The position numbers and the translations under genes were made by a program. From Oscillospiraceae bacterium (GTDB lineage Bacteria; Bacillota; Clostridia; Oscillospirales; Oscillospiraceae): a stretch of DNA of 6,664 bases. The stretch's first letter is position 1. Every line of letters begins with the position of its first letter. The stretch is from contig CACZSJ010000112.1 in the NCBI GenBank assembly GCA_902783825.1, forward strand, positions 1 through 6,664, written 5' to 3'. Shown one piece after another: positions 1-6,068 of this stretch. The notes below the pieces were generated by a model. It worked only from the letters and a program-made list of their open reading frames with translations, was not told where the DNA came from and made no database searches.

Positions 1-1205
1 ACCTGCAGCTTGATCGCTCTGGCCGTACCGCGTTCAAACACAGCCTGAATATCCAGCGCTTTTCCTGCCTTTTCCATCACCGTTTCGCAGAAGGGCATGA
101 GGCGTAAATTGTTTTTCGTGCAGCCGCTGCCGTGCAGCGATTCGATTGTCTGAACGGGCGAGATGGCCATTTCGCCTTCGGAATCCAGCGTCATGTGGTA
201 CATCAGGCTCATCGCGCCTTTGCGCGTCAGATTGGCGTTGGCATCCTTGGTGTTCAAAATAAAGTATATGCCGCCTTCGCCATCCGGCATGGCGCAGGGG
301 GCCTGATAGCTGGAGCAGCCAACGGGGCCAAAGTTAAACCGATGGGTCTTATCCGGCGTGAACCGATGGGTAAGCTGATCATAATCACCGATTGTGGCAT
401 AGGCGCCGGTGGCATGGCTGAAGTTGAAAAGCACATACCGATTCCCCAGCGGCCAGAAATACGGGCACGCGCCGTCGTTGCCCAGCGGGATCTGCGGAAA
501 GCCCTGGGGAGACAGCTCGCCCATATATGCCCATTTTTTCAGATCCTGGGAATGGAACAGGTGCTCCACCATTCTGTTTTTATGGCAGCGGCCCCGCTGC
601 TCCATATCGCCGTACAGCGCGCCGGAAAGCGCGTAATACCCCGTTTCTTCCTTCCACAAAAAAGGATCGAATATGGCATAGGGCCTTCCGCCGTTCTCGT
701 TTTGCCCCGGCAGAATGGGGATCACGGGATTGGCGGGGTCCTTTTCCCAATTCAGCAGCAGGTCATCCTTGGAGGTGGCGATCATATTGCCCAGCCAGCG
801 GCCATGATACATGGCGATCACCCGATCTTTTTCCACCCAGGCTGAGCCGCTGAAAACGGCGTATTCCTGATCCGGATAGATTGCCAGCGGCAGATCCTGC
901 CAATGCACCATATCCTCGCTTACCGCGTGGCCCCAATGCTGCCTGGGATCCTCCGGCGGGTATGCCTGATAAAACATATGATACCTTCCACGCCAGCGGC
1001 ACAGGCCGTTGGGATCATTGATCATGCCGTCCGGCGCGTAAAAGTGGAAGCTGGGATTCCAGGGATGATCCGCTGCCTGTGCCCGCAGCGCCTTGAATTT
1101 TTTCAGCTGCTCGCTGCTTTCCAGCTGGCACAGCTGCGCTTCCAGAGCATCCGGATAGGATTCTTTTTTCACGGCACTGGGTCTGAATTCAACATCCGGT
1201 TTCAT
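1..1205 (-). CDS. GH32 glycosidase (beta-fructosidase/sucrose hydrolase-like), 3' end off the window
   Basis: Family GH32 enzyme, expected to cleave beta-fructosidic bonds of sucrose or fructo-oligosaccharides with retention. 401 codons are visible. There is no stop before the left edge, so perhaps 80-100 residues are missing by comparison with usual family length. The ATG at 1205 is preceded by AGGAGG (1215-1220) at 9 nt. No signal peptide or membrane segment is seen, so it should be cytoplasmic. Visible motifs: MINDPNG at residues 61-67 with the presumed nucleophile Asp64; FSGS at 118-121; FDP at 179-181 where most members have RDP; and a variant of the acid/base motif, NDGACP at 243-248, where the usual Glu of ECP is Ala246. 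The five-bladed propeller covers roughly residues 50-350, and the segment from about 380 looks like the start of the C-terminal beta-sandwich. It is divergent from a sugar ABC importer, which suggests hydrolysis of an imported oligosaccharide. The exact substrate cannot be read from the sequence. Family assignment is firm; fructosidase activity is inferred. Confidence 0.92.
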   Translation of the reverse strand, partial: MKPDVEFRPSAVKKESYPDALEAQLCQLESSEQLKKFKALRAQAADHPWNPSFHFYAPDGMINDPNGLCRWRGRYHMFYQAYPPEDPRQHWGHAVSEDMVHWQDLPLAIYPDQEYAVFSGSAWVEKDRVIAMYHGRWLGNMIATSKDDLLLNWEKDPANPVIPILPGQNENGGRPYAIFDPFLWKEETGYYALSGALYGDMEQRGRCHKNRMVEHLFHSQDLKKWAYMGELSPQGFPQIPLGNDGACPYFWPLGNRYVLFNFSHATGAYATIGDYDQLTHRFTPDKTHRFNFGPVGCSSYQAPCAMPDGEGGIYFILNTKDANANLTRKGAMSLMYHMTLDSEGEMAISPVQTIESLHGSGCTKNNLRLMPFCETVMEKAGKALDIQAVFERGTARAIKLQ

Positions 1206-1229
1206 TGGGAATTTCCTCCTCCCGACTGT

Positions 1230-1255
1230 TTGCCGCTCTTTCTTGCCGCTTTTTT
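1230..1255. repeat. 13-bp imperfect tandem repeat in the GH32 leader
   Basis: TTGCCGCT occurs at 1230-1237 and again at 1243-1250, and the two 13-bp units match at 11 of 13 positions. It lies in the untranslated leader of the GH32 gene, between its promoter and ribosome binding site. It may be a regulatory site or chance; no function is claimed. Confidence 0.4.
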
Positions 1256-1279
1256 TATGGACGCGGTTAAATCAAAATT

Positions 1280-1308
1280 AATATAGCAACAATAATCCGT
1301 TTTGACAA
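1280..1308 (-). promoter_or_regulatory. Promoter of the GH32 gene
   Basis: Read on the minus strand: a -35 box TTGTCA (plus-strand 1303-1308), a 17-nt spacer, and a -10 box TATATT (plus-strand 1280-1285). Transcription would start near 1273, giving a leader of about 67 nt. Box quality and spacing fit the housekeeping sigma factor. It is a prediction from sequence only. Confidence 0.6.
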
Positions 1309-1358
1309 TATGCATGTGCTACAATATTTCTTTGTTGAACTCTCAAAAATATATTGTA
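1305..1358. repeat. ACAATAT repeats between the divergent promoters
   Basis: ACAATAT lies at 1305-1311 and 1321-1327 in the same orientation, 16 bp apart. The eight bases TACAATAT at 1320-1327 are matched by their exact inverse ATATTGTA at 1351-1358. The first copy overlaps the -35 box of the GH32 promoter. The arrangement could form binding sites for a regulator shared by both transcription units. The surrounding AT-rich composition makes chance similarity possible. Confidence 0.4.
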
Positions 1359-1368
1359 ATATTTGGTA

Positions 1369-1397
1369 TTGAAATTGACAGATGTCACATGTATAAT
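1369..1397 (+). promoter_or_regulatory. Promoter of the sugar ABC importer operon
   Basis: The -35 box TTGAAA (1369-1374) is followed by a 17-nt spacer and a perfect -10 box TATAAT (1392-1397). Transcription would start near 1404, leaving a leader of about 50 nt before the ATG at 1456. The pair is close to consensus for a housekeeping promoter. Confidence 0.75.
1376..1387. promoter_or_regulatory. Putative operator: palindrome inside the importer promoter
   Basis: TGACA-GA-TGTCA is a perfect inverted repeat located wholly between the -35 and -10 boxes of the importer promoter. A dimeric repressor bound here would block RNA polymerase, so it is a natural operator candidate. The cognate regulator is not identifiable from the window. 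Confidence 0.5.
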
Positions 1398-1455
1398 CGT
1401 TCGTGAAAAAAGTTTTTGTTCGGTAATGCTCTTTTTCCAAATGGAGGTGTCCGGC

Positions 1456-2388
1456 ATGAACGCGCAAATTCACAGGAAGCAGTACGGGCGAGGAATAAAA
1501 TCAATTTTGCGCAGCTGGCAGCTGTATGTGCTGCTGCTGCCGGCGCTGGTCTGGCTGATCGTTTTCTGCTACCGGCCCATGTACGGCCTGATCATTGCCT
1601 TTAAGGATTTCCGGATCCGGCAGGGCATTCTGGCCAGCCCCTGGGCGGGATTGAAGCATTTCAAGCAATTTTTCAGCACATATAACGCCAAGAACATCAT
1701 CCTCAACACCGTCATCCTGAGCGTGGAAAACCTGCTGATCTCCTTTCCCATTCCGGTCATTTTCGCGCTGCTGCTCAACAGCGTGGAGAATGGCAGAATG
1801 CGCAAGACCGTTCAGACGATCTCCTACGCGCCTTACTTCGTTTCAACGGTCGTTATCGTTTCGATCATGCAGACCATCCTTGCACCCAGCACCGGTTTTG
1901 TCAATCTGTTTCTGCAGCGCATGGGCTCCAGCCCTATCCTGTTCACGTCCATGCCTCAGTACTTCCGTCCGCTGTACATCATATCGGGTATTTGGCAGTC
2001 CATGGGCTTCAACGCCATCATCTATCTGTCCGCCCTCACAAGCATATCGCCGGAATACCACGAGGCCGCCAAGATAGACGGGGCGTCCAAGCTGCAGCGC
2101 CTGTACCATATTGATTTCAAGCTGATCCTGCCAACGGTCGTCATCATGTTCATCCTGGCCATCGGCAAGCTGATGACCCTGGGGTATGAAAAGGCGTATC
2201 TGCTGCAAAGCGGCATGAACCTGGCCACCAGCGAGATCATATCCACCTACGTGTACAAGACCGGCCTAATGAACGCACAGTACAGCTTTTCCACTGCCGT
2301 CAGCCTGTTCAATTCGCTGATCAACTTCATTCTGCTGATGATAACCAATATTATCACCAAGAAGATTTCGGACATCAGTCTGTTTTAA
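1456..2388 (+). CDS. Sugar ABC transporter permease, LplB-like (CUT1 family)
   Basis: Integral membrane subunit of a carbohydrate ABC importer; 310 residues, normal for the family. The ATG at 1456 is chosen because GGAGGTG (1443-1449) precedes it by 6 nt. An in-frame ATG at 1441 and a TTG at 1363 lack such a site, and the TTG lies inside the promoter. Hydrophobic segments lie at about residues 24-44, 83-109, 125-146, 172-196, 225-245 and 280-302, giving six helices. The N-terminal block with WQLY (21-24), PMYG (41-44) and AFKDF (48-52) is typical of the LplB/COG4209 group. The cytoplasmic EAA loop, which docks on the ATPase, is at 202-226 (HEAAKIDGA, with Glu203 and Gly209). It is the first gene of a three-gene operon; the next gene's ribosome binding site overlaps its stop codon. 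Substrate is inferred, from the neighbouring GH32 gene, to be an oligosaccharide. Confidence 0.93.
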   Translation: MNAQIHRKQYGRGIKSILRSWQLYVLLLPALVWLIVFCYRPMYGLIIAFKDFRIRQGILASPWAGLKHFKQFFSTYNAKNIILNTVILSVENLLISFPIPVIFALLLNSVENGRMRKTVQTISYAPYFVSTVVIVSIMQTILAPSTGFVNLFLQRMGSSPILFTSMPQYFRPLYIISGIWQSMGFNAIIYLSALTSISPEYHEAAKIDGASKLQRLYHIDFKLILPTVVIMFILAIGKLMTLGYEKAYLLQSGMNLATSEIISTYVYKTGLMNAQYSFSTAVSLFNSLINFILLMITNIITKKISDISLF

Positions 2389-2402
2389 GGAGGTGGCGAT
2401 AT

Positions 2403-3305
2403 ATGGCGAAGGAATTGGCACATCACATCAAGCAGGATCGCAGCTCAGCGATTTTCAACGCTTTCGTTATCTGCTTTTTGCTGCTGCTGTGTCTCGTTAT
2501 CCTCTATCCGCTGTGGTATGTGCTGATCGCGTCTTTCTCCGATCCCATGTATGTCAACAGCGGCCGTTTCCTGCTGTATCCCATTCACGCTTCGCTGGAT
2601 GGCTATCAAAAGATCATCAGCTATTCTCCTCTGTGGATGGGATATCTGAACACGATCTATTACACCGTGGTGGGAACGGCGGTGGCGCTGGTGCTCACCA
2701 TTCCCGCCGCCTACGCGCTCTCCCGGGATGATATGCCAGGCAGGCGCGGCATCATGTTTCTGTTTTCCTTTACCATGTTCTTCTCCGGCGGCATCATCCC
2801 CATGTTCCTGCTGATCAAGCAGCTCAAGATTTATGATACCGTCTGGGCCGTGGTATTGCCCGTGGGCATCTCGGTATGGAATCTGATCGTCTGCCGTTCC
2901 TTTTTCGAGAGCAACATCCCCAAGGAGCTGCTGGAAGCGGCAAGGCTGGACGGAACGAACGACTTTGGGTTCTTCTTCCGCATCGTGCTTCCCCTGAGCC
3001 CCACCATCATCACGGTAATGATCCTGTTCTATGCCACCGCTCAGTGGAATTCGTTCATGAATCCCCTGATGTACCTGCAGGATATCAAGAAAATGCCGCT
3101 GCAGGTCATCCTGCGCAACCTGGTGCTGGCCGCGCAGATCTCCAACATGGTGGGCGACGCGAACGAAGCCGCCGAGCTTGCCAAAATGGCCGAGCAGCTC
3201 AAATACGGCATCATCACGGTTTCCGCCCTGCCGCTGCTGCTGATCTATCCCTTCCTGCAAAACTACTTTGTCAAAGGCGTCAGTGTAGGTGCTGTAAAAG
3301 GGTAA
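2403..3305 (+). CDS. Sugar ABC transporter permease, YtcP/LplC-like (CUT1 family)
   Basis: Second permease subunit, partner of the preceding LplB-like protein; 300 residues. AGGAGGTG (2388-2395) lies 7 nt before the ATG at 2403 and starts within the previous stop codon, so translation is probably coupled. Hydrophobic helices lie at about residues 18-45, 82-108, 116-138, 145-165, 198-218 and 270-290. The EAA loop is at 174-198 (LLEAARLDG, with Glu178 and Gly184). FSGGIIP (127-133) and the C-terminal VKG...GAVKG (290-300) are features I associate with the YtcP/COG0395 group. It would form the membrane channel as a heterodimer with the first permease. The stop codon lies in the 5' arm of a stem-loop that separates this gene from the binding-protein gene. 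Confidence 0.93.
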   Translation: MAKELAHHIKQDRSSAIFNAFVICFLLLLCLVILYPLWYVLIASFSDPMYVNSGRFLLYPIHASLDGYQKIISYSPLWMGYLNTIYYTVVGTAVALVLTIPAAYALSRDDMPGRRGIMFLFSFTMFFSGGIIPMFLLIKQLKIYDTVWAVVLPVGISVWNLIVCRSFFESNIPKELLEAARLDGTNDFGFFFRIVLPLSPTIITVMILFYATAQWNSFMNPLMYLQDIKKMPLQVILRNLVLAAQISNMVGDANEAAELAKMAEQLKYGIITVSALPLLLIYPFLQNYFVKGVSVGAVKG

Positions 3306-3319
3306 TGGAATTGCCCTTT
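3297..3319 (+). promoter_or_regulatory. Intercistronic stem-loop between permease and binding-protein genes
   Basis: AAAGGGTAA (3297-3305) can pair with TTGCCCTTT (3311-3319): nine base pairs including one G-U, around a 5-nt loop. The stop codon of the permease gene is in the 5' arm. Only three T residues follow, so it is not a full terminator. Such hairpins in importer operons can act as mRNA-stability or processing sites that raise the amount of binding protein relative to permeases. That role is inferred here. Confidence 0.5.
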
Positions 3320-3347
3320 CAGAGATATTAAAAGGAGGACCACGACA

Positions 3348-4997
3348 ATGAAAAAGCTCTTTACATCCCTGCTTGCGTTCGTGCTTGCGATGCTGATGGC
3401 AAGTTCCGCTTTGGCTGAACTGCCCATCGTCGATCCGGCTGAGGGCATGGAGTTCACCATCGCCGTACAGCGCAACGCCCAGCAGTACTGCGACCAGGAC
3501 GAGCTCCCCTTCTGGAAGATGATCGAGGAAAACACCGGCATCAAGATCAACTGGATCGAGATCCCCACCACCTCCATCACCGAAAAAGTCAACCTGATGC
3601 TGGCCGGCGGCGATGATCTGCCCGACGCATTCATCGACTGCATCAGCAACGATATGCTGGCCACCTATTACAACCAGGACGTGTTCGTCTGCGTGGATGA
3701 ATACCTGGATACCATCATGCCCAACCTGACCAGCATTTTTGAGCAGCGCCCCCAGTATAAGTCGCTGGCCACCCTGCCCGACGGCCATATGTACGGCTTC
3801 CCCTACATCGAGGAAATGTACGGCCTCGTGCTGACCCCTGGCCCCTTCTTCATCAACAAGGCCTGGCTGGATGCCTGCAATCTGGAAGTTCCCACCACCG
3901 TGGAGGAATTCAAGAACGCGCTGATCGCCTTCCGCGATGCCGGCGATCTGAACGGGAACGGCATTGCCGATGAAATCCCCTACACGCTGGACTTTGGCAA
4001 CACCAACAGCTATGACAGCTATGATACCTTCAACTACTTCTGCAACGCCTTCGGCATGCAGAACCACGCCGCCGGCCGCGCCAACGACTATCTGGCCATC
4101 GTGGACGGCGAGGTGACCTTCACCGCCGCCAATGAAGCGTATCGCGACACCTGCAACTTCTTCAATGAGCTGTACAAAGAGAACCTGATCGACATCGGCG
4201 CCTTCGCTCCTGGCGCGGACCGTGCCATCGCCCCCTACACCGCGATCCTCAGCAGCTCCGATGTGGCCATCTATGGCGCCTTCGGCATTTGGAACATCAA
4301 CACCTATCTGAAGAACCCCGAAATCACCAATCAGTATGTGCCCCTGCCCCGTCTGACCGGCCCCACCGGACGCAAGACCGGCGAGGTTGTCAACATCAGC
4401 GAAATGCAGGTTGCCGCCCGCTTCGTGATCACCACGGAATGCGAGCATCCCGAAGTCCTGGCCAAGCTGGCTGATTACATCTATGACCCCAAGATCTCCG
4501 TACAGGCAAACAACGGCATGGCCGGCTATGTGATGATGTATGATGAAGACGGCTGCCTGCGCGAGAACTTTGACGAAAACGGCAACATCATCTATCCCGA
4601 AGGCTCCGGCTGGAAGAGCACCAACGACGCCCGCTACAACACCCGCGGCACCAAGATGGCGTCCGCCGTGCTGAACGAATACTATGATGTGCTGGTCTCC
4701 TACGACTTTGGCGCCAAGCCCATCCTGGCCGGTCAGCGTGAAAACGGCAAGGACGAAGTGCTCAGCGAGCTGAGCAACTTCCCCGCGGTTCTGCTGTCCA
4801 GCGAGGAAAGCACCATCGTGAGCCAGCTGCAGGGCAACATCAAGAACATCGTGGAATCCTACCGCATCGATTCCATCATGAACGGAACGGCCAACGCCAA
4901 CTGGGAAAGCTATCTCTCTCAGCTGAAGAACGCCGGCCTGGATCAGATGCTGGATGTGTACCGTCAGGCCTACGCCCGCTATCTGTCCAACCAGTAA
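3348..4997 (+). CDS. Extracellular solute-binding protein of the sugar ABC importer (LipO-like)
   Basis: Captures the sugar outside the membrane and delivers it to the two permeases; 549 residues, usual for large LipO-type binding proteins. AAAGGAGG (3331-3338) precedes the ATG by 9 nt. The N-terminus has a classic signal peptide: KK at 2-3, a hydrophobic core at about 4-18, and ALA-E as a likely signal peptidase I site after residue 23. No cysteine occurs before residue 48, so there is no lipobox. This is unusual because Firmicutes binding proteins are normally lipid-anchored. DLNGNGIADE at 200-209 is a Dx[DN]xNGxxDE calcium-loop motif often seen in this family, preceded by a typical FxxAL/FRDAG helix. 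The C-terminal W519ESYLSQLKNAGLDQM segment is also family-like. Eight cysteines are present in the mature part (48, 98, 115, 177, 232, 269, 365, 403), many for an exported protein. It is the last gene of the operon, followed by a strong terminator. The ligand is not determinable from sequence. Confidence 0.92.
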   Translation: MKKLFTSLLAFVLAMLMASSALAELPIVDPAEGMEFTIAVQRNAQQYCDQDELPFWKMIEENTGIKINWIEIPTTSITEKVNLMLAGGDDLPDAFIDCISNDMLATYYNQDVFVCVDEYLDTIMPNLTSIFEQRPQYKSLATLPDGHMYGFPYIEEMYGLVLTPGPFFINKAWLDACNLEVPTTVEEFKNALIAFRDAGDLNGNGIADEIPYTLDFGNTNSYDSYDTFNYFCNAFGMQNHAAGRANDYLAIVDGEVTFTAANEAYRDTCNFFNELYKENLIDIGAFAPGADRAIAPYTAILSSSDVAIYGAFGIWNINTYLKNPEITNQYVPLPRLTGPTGRKTGEVVNISEMQVAARFVITTECEHPEVLAKLADYIYDPKISVQANNGMAGYVMMYDEDGCLRENFDENGNIIYPEGSGWKSTNDARYNTRGTKMASAVLNEYYDVLVSYDFGAKPILAGQRENGKDEVLSELSNFPAVLLSSEESTIVSQLQGNIKNIVESYRIDSIMNGTANANWESYLSQLKNAGLDQMLDVYRQAYARYLSNQ

Positions 4998-5015
4998 TTC
5001 GTCATATTCCATAAC

Positions 5016-5049
5016 AACGGCTGCCGGGATTCCGGCAGCCGTTCTTTTT
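5016..5049 (+). terminator. Rho-independent terminator of the importer operon
   Basis: A perfect 12-bp stem (AACGGCTGCCGG at 5016-5027 with its complement at 5032-5043) closes a 4-nt loop and is followed by a T-rich run to 5049. It lies 18 nt after the stop of the binding-protein gene. On the minus strand the bases after the stem are not T-rich, so it should work poorly for the convergent LysR gene. Confidence 0.9.
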
Positions 5050-5998
5050 ATTCCAGAGGATTGATGCTTGCGATTCTTGTGAAGAAGGAACGCACCAGCT
5101 CAGAAAAGCAAACCGCATAATCAGCCAGGTACCGCTCCTTGTGATGGCACAGATAAAAGGAGGATTTCAACGTTTTTCCTTTGTATTCATAAGGGAAAAT
5201 CAGCAGATCTTCCGGAAGCCTTTTTTTATAACGCACCAAAACCGAATGCGTGCTGAAGCCCGCCATGGGCTGGGTGCAGAATGCATCCAGCACGATCAGC
5301 ACGTCCGTGGTCCGCATGTAACACTTGGGCTGGAAGTGAGCGTCTGAAAAGCCTTCCGTGATGCGGTTTCCCACTCTGGTCTGCAGCAGGCAGAAAGGCA
5401 GGCTGGAAAAATCCGCCAATTGAAGATGCTCCGAGGATCGCTGGATGATTTTGTCCGCATTCTCCCCATAATACTGCTCCAGCAGCGATTTCCGAACGCA
5501 TAGATAGGCGATATCTTCAAAAATCCTTTCGGATGCGATCAGCGGATTCTCTTTTAAATCCGAAACCAGTGCAAGATCAATATCCCCGCTGAGCAGGCTC
5601 TGTTCCAGGTGAGAGGAATTCATGCTGCTCAGCCGCATCTGCACCTTGGGAAATTTCTCTGTGAACAGCGGCAGAATCTGCGGTATGATCAGGTGCAATT
5701 GAAAAAAACTGGCGCCAAAGCTGATCGCGCCGCGTTCCTCATGCTCGATTTCCGCAAGCATATCCTGCAGGTTGGCATAGCCGCGATTGACCATGTTGGC
5801 AAACTGCAGCACAACCTCGCCCGAGCTTGTCAGCCGCAGCGTGGGCTTGCGCTCAAACAGCTTTGTCCCCAGCTGCTCTTCCAGCCGGATAATATGATTG
5901 CTGAGCGTTTGCTGTGAAATGTAGAGCCTGGACGCAGTATGTGTCATGTTCAGATCCTTCGCCAGCTCGGAAAAATAATATAGACTGGTCGTTTCCAT
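5048..5998 (-). CDS. LysR-family transcriptional regulator
   Basis: 316-residue DNA-binding regulator, normal LysR length. The ATG at 5998 is chosen because GGAGG (plus-strand 6005-6009) lies 6 nt upstream; an in-frame upstream start at 6058 falls inside the promoter and is rejected. The winged helix-turn-helix occupies residues 1-60. TASRLYISQQTLSNHI (21-36) is the recognition region, followed by LEEQLGTKLFER (39-50) and a LTSSG wing (56-60). A linker helix runs to about 88, and an effector-binding domain of the periplasmic-binding fold spans about 90-300, including the SGDIDLALV segment (137-145). It should bind as a tetramer at T-N11-A sites and respond to a small molecule that I cannot name. 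It is convergent with the importer operon, and its stop codon (5048-5050) touches the terminator T-tract. LysR proteins usually control a divergent neighbour, but here the upstream DNA is a transposon remnant, so the target is unclear; it may act on the importer or GH32 promoters. Confidence 0.93.
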   Translation of the reverse strand: METTSLYYFSELAKDLNMTHTASRLYISQQTLSNHIIRLEEQLGTKLFERKPTLRLTSSGEVVLQFANMVNRGYANLQDMLAEIEHEERGAISFGASFFQLHLIIPQILPLFTEKFPKVQMRLSSMNSSHLEQSLLSGDIDLALVSDLKENPLIASERIFEDIAYLCVRKSLLEQYYGENADKIIQRSSEHLQLADFSSLPFCLLQTRVGNRITEGFSDAHFQPKCYMRTTDVLIVLDAFCTQPMAGFSTHSVLVRYKKRLPEDLLIFPYEYKGKTLKSSFYLCHHKERYLADYAVCFSELVRSFFTRIASINPLE

Positions 5999-6029
5999 GC
6001 ATTTCCTCCGCATCCATATGTTTGCCTTT

Positions 6030-6058
6030 ATTCTAATTGCGGATGATTCGCTTGTCAA
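6030..6058 (-). promoter_or_regulatory. Promoter of the LysR gene, with a palindrome in its spacer
   Basis: Read on the minus strand: a consensus -35 box TTGACA (plus-strand 6053-6058), a 17-nt spacer, and TAGAAT as -10 box (6030-6035). Transcription would start near 6023, about 25 nt before the ATG at 5998, which confirms that start. The spacer contains GCGGATGATTCGC (6039-6051), a near-perfect palindrome with one G-T mismatch of six pairs. This is a plausible site for autoregulation. Confidence 0.75.
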
Positions 6059-6068
6059 GATTGCCGCC

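Noticed and set aside
132..845. A 237-codon plus-strand open frame
   Set aside because: It is opposite the GH32 gene, which has unmistakable family motifs on the minus strand; the plus frame has no recognisable domain.
1375..1380. TTGACA as -35 box for the importer promoter
   Set aside because: It is only 11 nt from the TATAAT at 1392. TTGAAA at 1369-1374 gives the correct 17-nt spacing; the TTGACA is part of the spacer palindrome.
1363..1455. Extension of the first permease to a TTG at 1363 or an ATG at 1441
   Set aside because: The TTG lies upstream of the predicted transcription start, within the promoter; the ATG at 1441 overlaps the ribosome binding site that serves the ATG at 1456.
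2445..5012. An 855-codon open frame antisense to the second permease and binding-protein genes
   Set aside because: It lies exactly opposite two well-supported genes, its product is low in recognisable motifs and rich in Gly, His, Val and Gln as expected from reversed GC-rich codons, and no ribosome binding site or promoter serves it. It is a codon-bias shadow.
5999..6058. Extension of the LysR gene to an upstream start at 6058
   Set aside because: The extra 20 codons would cover the -10 and -35 boxes of the LysR promoter; the ATG at 5998 has a good ribosome binding site and begins directly at the helix-turn-helix domain.
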